Positions 17,200 to 22,860 of a stretch of 26,217 bases of DNA are shown here, piece by piece. The translations under genes and the position numbers were made by a program. The notes beneath the pieces were generated by a model. It was not told the DNA's origin, did no database searches, and saw nothing but the letters and a program-made list of their open reading frames with translations. The stretch is from an uncultured Collinsella sp. (lineage in GTDB: Bacteria; Actinomycetota; Coriobacteriia; Coriobacteriales; Coriobacteriaceae): contig CABSYW010000035.1 in the NCBI GenBank assembly GCA_902482035.1, positions 1 through 26,217 of the forward strand. The letters are read 5' to 3'. The stretch's first letter is position 1, and each line of letters begins with the position of its first letter.

Positions 17200-17910
17200 A
17201 TGGGTCAGAAAGTCTACCCCACCGGCTTCCGTCTTGGCATCACCGAGAACTGGCGCTCCCGCTGGTTCGCAGAGAAGGATTACGCTAAGACCCTCGGTAA
17301 CGATCTCGAGATCCGCAAGTACCTCGAGAAGCGTCTTTCCCGCGCAGCTGTCTCCCGCGTCGAGATCGAGCGCGCTGGCGACAAGGTGAAGGTCATCATC
17401 CTCACCGCTCGCCCCGGCGTTGTCATCGGTAAGAAGGGTGCCGAGATCGATACCCTCCGTACCGAGCTCGAGAAGGTCGCTGGCGTCTCCAAGGGCCAGC
17501 TCTCCGTCGACGTTGTCGAGATCAAGCGCCCCGAGCTCGACGCCAACCTCGTTGCTCAGTCTATCGCCGAGCAGCTCGAGGGCCGCGTTGCCTTCCGTCG
17601 CGCTATGCGCAAGGCTGTCCAGTCCGCCCGCAAGGCCGGCGCTAAGGGCATCCGTATCCAGTGCTCCGGTCGTCTCGGCGGTGCCGAGATGGGCCGTCGT
17701 GAGTGGTACCGCGAGGGTCGCGTGCCTCTGCACACCCTCCGTGCCAAGATCGACTACGGCACGGCTGTCGCCAGCACCACCATGGGCGCTTGCGGCGTGA
17801 AGGTCTGGATTTACCTGGGCGAGAAGCTCCCGGGCCAGCCTGTTCCCAACCCTGCACTCGAGGGCTCTTCCCGTCCTCGTCGTCGTAACTCCGAGAGGAG
17901 GGGTCAGTAG
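17200..17910 (+). CDS. rpsC: 30S ribosomal protein S3
   Basis: S3 lines the mRNA entry channel and has helicase-related arginines. The 236-residue protein has MGQKVYPTGFRLGI at the start, a KH domain with PGVVIGKKGAEID, and the C-terminal domain with IQCSGRLGGAEMGRREWYREGRVPLHTLRAKIDYG. The tail is short and basic (SSRPRRRNSERRGQ). The stop codon overlaps the L16 GTG start by one base. Confidence 0.97.
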   Translation: MGQKVYPTGFRLGITENWRSRWFAEKDYAKTLGNDLEIRKYLEKRLSRAAVSRVEIERAGDKVKVIILTARPGVVIGKKGAEIDTLRTELEKVAGVSKGQLSVDVVEIKRPELDANLVAQSIAEQLEGRVAFRRAMRKAVQSARKAGAKGIRIQCSGRLGGAEMGRREWYREGRVPLHTLRAKIDYGTAVASTTMGACGVKVWIYLGEKLPGQPVPNPALEGSSRPRRRNSERRGQ

Positions 17911-18413
17911 TGCTTGCCCCTAAGCGTATTCTTCACCGCAAGGTGCAGCGTGGCTCCATGAAGGGCCAGGCCAAGGGTAATACCGAGCTGCATTTCGGCG
18001 AGTTTGGTATCCAGGCTCTCGAGGCCCATTGGATCACCAACCGTCAGATCGAGGCCGCTCGTATTGCCATGACCCGTTACATGAAGCGTGGCGGTCGTGT
18101 CTACATCACGATCTTCCCCGATAAGCCCATCACCAAGAAGCCTGCTGAGACTCGCATGGGTTCTGGTAAGGGTAACCCCGAGGAGTGGGTGGCCGTCGTC
18201 AAGCCCGGCCGCATCATGTTCGAGGTCAAGGGCGTGCCCGAGGAGGTCGCTCGCGAGGCTCTGCGTCTTGCACAGCACAAGCTTCCCATCAAGACCAAGA
18301 TTGTTGCTGCTAAGAACGCTGAGCAGCGCATCGAGAAGGAGATGGCTGAGGAGGCCGCTCTCGAGGCCAAGTGGGCTGCTGAGGACGCCGCCGCCGCCAA
18401 GGAGGAGAACTAA
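17910..18413 (+). CDS. rplP: 50S ribosomal protein L16, C-terminally extended
   Basis: L16 helps position aminoacyl-tRNA in the large subunit A site. The protein begins MLAPKRILHRKVQRGSMKG and contains RYMKRGGRVYITIFPDKPIT and the loop RMGSGKGNPEEWVAVVKPG, all standard. Translation starts at GTG 17910, overlapping the S3 stop, with a gagagg site upstream. At 167 residues it is about 25-30 longer than most bacterial L16. The extra part is an Ala/Glu-rich, charged, probably helical tail after residue 138. The L29 ATG overlaps the stop codon. Confidence 0.96.
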   Translation: MLAPKRILHRKVQRGSMKGQAKGNTELHFGEFGIQALEAHWITNRQIEAARIAMTRYMKRGGRVYITIFPDKPITKKPAETRMGSGKGNPEEWVAVVKPGRIMFEVKGVPEEVAREALRLAQHKLPIKTKIVAAKNAEQRIEKEMAEEAALEAKWAAEDAAAAKEEN

Positions 18414-18628
18414 TGAAGCCCGCAGAGATTCGTGAGCTCTCGGACGCTCAGCTCGTTGAGAAGCTGAAGGAAATGCGCGCCGAGCTCTTTAACCTTCGTT
18501 TCCAGATGGCCACCAGCCAGCTGGACAACACCGCTCGCGTCAACACCGTGAAGAAGGACATCGCTCGCGTCCTCACGGAGCAGCGCGCCCGCGAGATCGC
18601 AGCGGAGAAGTCCGCTGTCGCCGAGTAG
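18413..18628 (+). CDS. rpmC: 50S ribosomal protein L29
   Basis: L29 is a small two-helix protein beside the tunnel exit, next to L23. The 71-residue product has MKPAEIRELSDAQLVEKLKEMRAELFNLRFQMATSQL, the family signature, and NTVKKDIARVLTEQRARE. It starts within the L16 stop (taATG), implying coupled translation, with aaggagg inside L16. The order L16-L29-S17 is the normal one. Confidence 0.96.
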   Translation: MKPAEIRELSDAQLVEKLKEMRAELFNLRFQMATSQLDNTARVNTVKKDIARVLTEQRAREIAAEKSAVAE

Positions 18629-18644
18629 GACCTAAGGAGAGAAC

Positions 18645-18905
18645 ATGACTGATTCGCGTAACTCGCGTAAGGTCCGTACGGGTGTCGTTACCTCCGTCTC
18701 CGGTGCCAAGACCATTGTTGTCACCATCACCGAGCGCAAGCGTCACCCCAAGTACGGCAAGATGATGACCAGCTCCAAGAAGCTGCACGCTCACGACGAG
18801 GAGTGCACGGCTGGCGTGGGCGACACCGTCCGCGTTATGGAGACCCGTCCTATGTCCAAGATGAAGCGTTGGCGCCTCATCGAGGTCGTCGAGCGCGCTA
18901 AATAA
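18645..18905 (+). CDS. rpsQ: 30S ribosomal protein S17
   Basis: S17 is a primary 16S rRNA-binding OB-fold protein. The 86-residue product shows TGVVTSVSGAKTIVVTITERKRHPKYGKMM, HDEECTAGVGDTVRVMETRPMSKMKRWRLIEVVE, which fits the family throughout. A taaggaga site precedes the ATG. It is the last gene of the S10-type block. A 118-base structured leader follows before L14. Confidence 0.96.
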   Translation: MTDSRNSRKVRTGVVTSVSGAKTIVVTITERKRHPKYGKMMTSSKKLHAHDEECTAGVGDTVRVMETRPMSKMKRWRLIEVVERAK

Positions 18906-18932
18906 GCAGTCGCTCTTACGACTTGTACGTTT

Positions 18933-19013
18933 CCGAAGATGTGCGTATGCCTGGCTTGCATACCACGGGCCGCATAAAGGCTGCGCACCTCTCTTCGGTT
19001 CTTAGTTCGGAGG
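18933..19013 (+). promoter_or_regulatory. Structured leader between S17 and L14
   Basis: Three nested helices can form: ccgaaga (18933-18939) / tcttcgg (18992-18998), gtgc / gcac (18941-18944 and 18985-18988), and gtatgc (18945-18950) / gcatac (18958-18963). A second ttcgg (19006-19010) overlaps the ggagg ribosome binding site of L14 (19009-19013) and could pair with ccgaa instead. This is the classical boundary between S10 and spc operons, so a control element here is plausible. Confidence 0.5.
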
Positions 19014-19023
19014 AACATCTACC

Positions 19024-19392
19024 ATGATTCAGATGCAAACCATGCTGAACGTCGCCGACAACTCCGGCGCTCGCAAGATTCGCTGCATCAAGGTGCTTGG
19101 CGGTTCCAAGCGTCGTTATGCAGGCATCGGCGATGTGTTCATCGGTGCTGTCCAGGAGGCTACCCCTGGCGCCAACGTCAAGAAGAAGGACGTTGTCCGT
19201 TGCGTCGTCGTTCGCACCGTTAAGGAGATCCGCCGCAAGGATGGCTCCTACATTCGCTTTGATGAGAACGCCTGCGTTGTCATCAACAACGATGGTTCGC
19301 CCGTCGGCACCCGTATCTTCGGGCCCGTCGCTCGCGAGCTTCGTGACAAGAAGTACATGAAGATCGTCTCGCTCGCTCCCGAGACCCTGTAG
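19024..19392 (+). CDS. rplN: 50S ribosomal protein L14
   Basis: L14 lies at the subunit interface and contacts 16S rRNA helix 14. The 122-residue protein is canonical: MIQMQTMLNVADNSGARKIRCIKVLGG, then ATPGANVKKKDVVRCVVVRT and RIFGPVARELRDKKYMKIVSLAPE. The ATG follows ggagg by ten bases. It is normally the first gene of the spc operon; here only L24 follows. Confidence 0.97.
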   Translation: MIQMQTMLNVADNSGARKIRCIKVLGGSKRRYAGIGDVFIGAVQEATPGANVKKKDVVRCVVVRTVKEIRRKDGSYIRFDENACVVINNDGSPVGTRIFGPVARELRDKKYMKIVSLAPETL

Positions 19393-19405
19393 TTAGGGGA
19401 GATAT

Positions 19406-19711
19406 ATGTATATCAAGAAGGGCGATAAGGTCCAGGTTCTCTCTGGTAAGGATCGCGGCAAGCAGGGCGTTGTCCTGCGTGCTCTCCCCGCCGAGAACAA
19501 GGTCGTTGTCGAGGGCGTTTCGGTCGTCAAGAAGGCCGTCAAGCCCAACGCTGCCAACCAGCAGGGCGGCATCGTTTCGCAGGAGGCCCCCATCGACGCC
19601 TCCAACGTCAATCTCGTTTGCCCCGAGTGCGGTAAGGTTACCCGCGTCGGTCACGAGAAGGACGGCAAGAACAAGCTGCGCGTCTGCAAGAAGTGCGGCC
19701 ACAAGTTCTAA
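19406..19711 (+). CDS. rplX: 50S ribosomal protein L24, zinc-ribbon (C+) type
   Basis: L24 is an assembly initiator that binds the 5' domain of 23S rRNA. The 101-residue protein has a KOW motif at the N-terminus (KKGDKVQVLSGKDRGKQGVV), VVEGVSVVKKAVKP and QQGGIVSQEAPIDASNV. Its C-terminal part has two CxxC pairs, CPEC and CKKC, about 20 residues apart, that should bind zinc; many bacterial L24 proteins lack these. The ribosome binding site is aggggaga. It is the last ribosomal protein in the window and is followed at once by a terminator. Confidence 0.95.
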   Translation: MYIKKGDKVQVLSGKDRGKQGVVLRALPAENKVVVEGVSVVKKAVKPNAANQQGGIVSQEAPIDASNVNLVCPECGKVTRVGHEKDGKNKLRVCKKCGHKF

Positions 19712-19737
19712 GCTGCCCGCAACATCAAGTTGCTAGC

Positions 19738-19774
19738 AAAGGCCCGGATGCCCCACGGCACCCGGGCCTTTTTC
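19738..19774 (+). terminator. Strong Rho-independent terminator after L24
   Basis: The stem aaaggcccggatgcc / ggcacccgggcctt, with a small ccac loop and one mismatch, is followed by ttttt. It lies 27 bases after the L24 stop and closes the ribosomal protein cluster where L5 would normally follow. Confidence 0.9.
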
Positions 19775-19783
19775 TATCCCTAC

Positions 19784-19975
19784 TCATTGGGGACATACTC
19801 ATTGGGGACAGACTTAAATGAGTGGCCGTTGAAATGCCGGCACCTGGGGGCGTTCATTTTCTGTCGGCAGCTGGGGACGACCATTCATTGGGGACAGACT
19901 TAAATGACCAGTCGTTGGGGGGGGGACAGTCTCTATGTGCCGGCAGTTTGGGACGATCCTTTGATGTCTGATGCC
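19784..19975. repeat. Cluster of direct repeats of the tcattggggaca type
   Basis: A 23-bp sequence beginning tcattggggacagac is present twice without mismatch (19799-19821 and 19885-19907), and a 12-bp partial copy lies at 19784-19795. A second motif, like tgccggca or gtcggcag followed by ctggggacga, recurs near 19835, 19863 and 19938. The region has no open frame of note. It resembles dispersed intergenic repeats (REP-like) or remnants of an element rather than coding DNA. Confidence 0.75.
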
Positions 19976-20058
19976 CCCAGAGGGGTGAAGTAATACAGCT
20001 GGGTCTGTCTTTTAGGGCTTTGGTGTTCCGTCCCTTTATGTTTCACAAGGTTCGTCGC

Positions 20059-20196
20059 ATGCGTATTTACGCGCATAGCATTGCGCGATAATGCGCATAG
20101 CCGCGCAAACATCTGCCAACTATGGCTAAATAATGACCGATAAGCAAATAAATACGCAAACACGAGCAAATACGCGCGCAATTGTGCGACTATAGG
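20059..20196. promoter_or_regulatory. Operator-like zone upstream of the oxidoreductase-DeoR pair
   Basis: The octamer aaatacgc occurs at 20150-20157 and 20168-20175 and inverted (gcgtattt) at 20061-20068. The octamer gcgcatag occurs at 20071-20078 and 20093-20100, 22 bp apart. A hairpin ttgcgcg (20081-20087) / cgcgcaa (20102-20108) is also present. A possible -10 (tatagg, 20191) precedes the gene. The DeoR-type protein encoded at 21323 is the natural candidate binder, by inference only. No gene was found between 19976 and 20239. Confidence 0.4.
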
Positions 20197-20239
20197 GTTG
20201 TTAGAAATGAAGAACTTCCGATGACTCAGGAGGCACATC

Positions 20240-21319
20240 ATAGCAGATTCCAAACAGGCTCCGCTCGACGCCGAGGCAGCCGCAAAGGCGGCGTTTGCCT
20301 CGGTCCAGAATCAGCCGTTCCCTAACGACATCTTTACGGCTCCCGAGCTCCGTTGGGCTGTGATCGGTTGCGGCGTTATTGCCAACCAGATGGCTCAGTC
20401 CCTTGCCCTGGCCGGCCGCAAGCTTACGGGCGTTGCCAACCGCACGCTCACCAAGGCTCAGACTTTTGCCGACCAGTACGGCGTCGAGAAGGTCTATGAC
20501 ACGGTTGAGGATCTCTACGCCGATCCTGACATCGACGCCGTCTACATCACCACCCCGCACAACACCCATATCACCTATCTGCGCGCCGCCCTGGCGGCCG
20601 GCAAGCACGTTCTCTGCGAGAAGGCCATCACGCTCAACTCCGCCGAGCTCGATGAGGCCCGCGCCATTGCCGCCGAACACAACGTGGTCCTTATGGACGC
20701 TACCACGGTGCTCCACATGCCCTTGTATCAAGAGCTGCGCCGCCGCATGGATGCCGGCGAGTTTGGCCGCATGAACCTCGCTCAGCTCAACTTTGGTAGC
20801 TACAAGGAGTACGGCGACCTGACCAACCGTTTCTACAATCGCAACCTCGCCGGCGGTGCCATGCTCGATATTGGCGTATACGCCCTGTCCGTCATGCGCC
20901 TGTTTATGGCGAGTCAGCCCGTCGAGGTCGTGTCTCTGGGTAACACCTGCGAGACCGGCGTGGACGTTGCAGGCGGCATCGTCTGCCGCAATGCCGAGCA
21001 GCAGCTGGGCGTCGTGAGCCTTACGCTCCACTCCAAGCAGCCAAAGCGCTCGGTTATCAGCTTTGACAATTGCTATGTCGAGGTCAACGAGTATCCGCGC
21101 GCCGATCACGCGACGATCGTGTGGACCGCGGACGGTCATCGCGAGGAGGTCGCCGCGGGCACCGAGGCTTATGCCCTGTGCTACGAGATGGCTGACCTCG
21201 AGCAGGCCGTCGCCGGCGACGATTCCAAGCGTGAGCTTCTGGATTATGCTTCTGATGTGATGGAGCTCATGACCAAGCTCCGCGCCGATTGGGGAGTCGT
21301 CTACCCCGAGGAGGAGTAA
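20240..21319 (+). CDS. Gfo/Idh/MocA-family oxidoreductase with probable ATA start
   Basis: This is an NAD(P)-dependent dehydrogenase of the glucose-fructose oxidoreductase family; the substrate, probably a sugar or polyol derivative, is not known. The Rossmann motif (AVIGCGVIANQM) is at about residues 40-51, the catalytic EK pair (CEKAI) at 127-128, and the C-terminal domain shows LAGGAMLDIGVYAL. The only standard in-frame start after the last stop is GTG 20360, which would cut into the first beta strand. Reading upstream gives a natural N-terminus (ADSKQAPLDAEAAAKAAF) to ATA 20240, six bases after a perfect AGGAGG (20228-20233). Either ATA initiates or an ATG has mutated. The gene is 359 codons and is coupled to the regulator that follows. 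Confidence 0.85.
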   Translation: MADSKQAPLDAEAAAKAAFASVQNQPFPNDIFTAPELRWAVIGCGVIANQMAQSLALAGRKLTGVANRTLTKAQTFADQYGVEKVYDTVEDLYADPDIDAVYITTPHNTHITYLRAALAAGKHVLCEKAITLNSAELDEARAIAAEHNVVLMDATTVLHMPLYQELRRRMDAGEFGRMNLAQLNFGSYKEYGDLTNRFYNRNLAGGAMLDIGVYALSVMRLFMASQPVEVVSLGNTCETGVDVAGGIVCRNAEQQLGVVSLTLHSKQPKRSVISFDNCYVEVNEYPRADHATIVWTADGHREEVAAGTEAYALCYEMADLEQAVAGDDSKRELLDYASDVMELMTKLRADWGVVYPEEE

Positions 21320-21322
21320 GCG

Positions 21323-22069
21323 ATGCTTGCGGAAGATAGGCTCAATACGATCGTGTCGATGGTGCAGCAGGCTGGCTCGGTAACGGTGCCCGAGCTTGCC
21401 GATGCCCTGGGCGTGACGGCCTCTACCATTCGACGCGACCTACAGACGCTCGACCGAGCGCACCGCATCGCCAAGGTGCACGGTGGCGCGACAAGTCTTG
21501 AGCGCGCGCACGTGACGCGCGACCTAACGATCAGTGAGCGCAGTGATCTCCATAACGACGACAAGGAGCGTATCTGCGCCCGCGCCGCGGCGCTCGTGGA
21601 GCCCGAGAGCTTTGTGTACATCGATTCGGGTTCGACAACGCTCAGACTCATCGAGCATCTTCCGCATCTCGAATCGGTCACCTATGTGACTGATTCCGTG
21701 CTCCATGCTCAGTATCTCGCTGTGCGCGGCATGCGCACCGTGGTGCTGGGCGGCGAGCTTAAACCCGAGACCGAGGCGCTCGTTGGCCCCGATGCTCTGG
21801 CAACCCTAGACCGCTACAACTTTAACTGCGGCTTTTGGGGTTCTAACGGCATTGCCGCCGAGCAGGGCTTTACGACGCCCGATATCGAGGAAGCGCAGGT
21901 CAAGCGTATCTCGATGCGCCATACAGCCAAACGCTTCGTAATCTCGGACGCCAGTAAATTTGGCATGGTGGCGCCCGTCAAGTTCGCGGACTTCCGCGAC
22001 GCAACGATTATTACCGCAGGCGAGGTCCCCGCCAAGTACCGGGCAATGGACAACGTCATCACGGTCTAA
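21323..22069 (+). CDS. DeoR-family transcriptional regulator
   Basis: The 248-residue protein has an N-terminal DeoR winged helix-turn-helix (about residues 5-57, TVPELADALGVTASTIRRDLQTLD, then KVHGGA) and a C-terminal sugar-phosphate-sensing domain with YIDSGSTTLRLIEHL, FWGSNGIAAEQGFTTPDIEEAQVKR and the late DASKFG. Members usually repress sugar catabolism genes and are released by a phosphorylated sugar. It starts three bases after the oxidoreductase stop, with gaggag as ribosome binding site, so the two form an operon and probably regulate themselves. Confidence 0.92.
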   Translation: MLAEDRLNTIVSMVQQAGSVTVPELADALGVTASTIRRDLQTLDRAHRIAKVHGGATSLERAHVTRDLTISERSDLHNDDKERICARAAALVEPESFVYIDSGSTTLRLIEHLPHLESVTYVTDSVLHAQYLAVRGMRTVVLGGELKPETEALVGPDALATLDRYNFNCGFWGSNGIAAEQGFTTPDIEEAQVKRISMRHTAKRFVISDASKFGMVAPVKFADFRDATIITAGEVPAKYRAMDNVITV

Positions 22070-22091
22070 CAGCAGGGGTCAGGCTAAGGCC

Positions 22092-22131
22092 AAAACCACC
22101 GCGAAGGGACAGGAACCTTTGTGGTGGTTTT
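22092..22131. terminator. Bidirectional terminator between converging genes
   Basis: The stem aaaaccacc / ggtggtttt, extended by aagg / cctt inside, has A-runs on its left side and T-runs on its right. It sits between the DeoR gene and the converging RluA-type gene and can serve both. A smaller hairpin (cccg...cggg) lies at about 22165-22180. Confidence 0.8.
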
Positions 22132-22185
22132 GACGTTTGTCCAGATAAGACCTGCCAAAATAAACCCGTCCCTTTTCGGGAGACT

Positions 22186-22845
22186 TTAGGGCTCCCAGGG
22201 GCAGGGGGCTTCGATGTGGATGTGCTCGCCGGTTACGGGATGCGTGAAGGACACGCTGTGGGCGTGGAGCATCAGGCCGCAGGGGCGCGGCGTTCCGTAC
22301 AGGTCGTCGCCAACCAAGGGGTGACGCTCGCTGGCCAGGTGCACGCGAATCTGATGCTTGCGGCCGGTGAGCAGCTCAACATCGATATACGAACGCGCGG
22401 GCAGGCCTCGGCGGCTCTTAAGGCGCTTAAGTACCTTGACGCGCGTCTGAGAGGGCTTTCCGCTGGCGCCGACACGCATCTTGCGGCTATCGTGGCGATC
22501 GCGAGCGATAGGCTTGTCGATGAGCTTCTCGTTCCAGTCGATTTTGCCCTCGGCGAGCGCCAGATAGTGCTTTTCGAACGCGTGGTCGATGACCATCTGG
22601 TCAAAGGCGGGCTGCGTCTGCTTGTCGAGCGAGAACAGCACCACGCCGGTGGTGTCACGGTCCAGGCGATTGAGCGGCTGCATGTCGGTCGCGGCAAAGC
22701 CGTCGCCCATCGCCAGCAGCAGGTCGCTGGCGTAGTCGGTGAGCGTGCGTTCACCGGTGCCGTCGCCGTGGACGATCATGCCGGCGGGCTTGTCGATGGC
22801 CATGAGCCAGGCATCGCAGTAGAGGACTTGAGGTTCTTCGTTCAC
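22186..22845 (-). CDS. RluA-family pseudouridine synthase
   Basis: This enzyme converts uridine to pseudouridine in rRNA or tRNA. The 219-residue protein has the early motif DKPAGMIVHGD, the catalytic loop NRLDRDTTG with Asp62 as the nucleophile, and the later motifs TGRKHQIRVHLA and LMLHAHSVSFTHPVTGE. It is a short form with no N-terminal S4 RNA-binding domain, so the exact target (RluA-, RluC- or TruC-like) cannot be told. It is the second gene of a minus-strand pair, 15 bases after the U32 gene, whose family is also linked to RNA modification in some members. An aaaggctt site precedes the start. Confidence 0.92.
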   Translation of the reverse strand: MNEEPQVLYCDAWLMAIDKPAGMIVHGDGTGERTLTDYASDLLLAMGDGFAATDMQPLNRLDRDTTGVVLFSLDKQTQPAFDQMVIDHAFEKHYLALAEGKIDWNEKLIDKPIARDRHDSRKMRVGASGKPSQTRVKVLKRLKSRRGLPARSYIDVELLTGRKHQIRVHLASERHPLVGDDLYGTPRPCGLMLHAHSVSFTHPVTGEHIHIEAPCPWEP

Positions 22846-22860
22846 GTGTAAGCCTTTCGG

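Noticed and set aside
19933..20253. 106-codon minus-strand frame in the repeat and operator zone
   Set aside because: No recognisable domain, no clear ribosome binding site, and it covers the likely promoter of the oxidoreductase.
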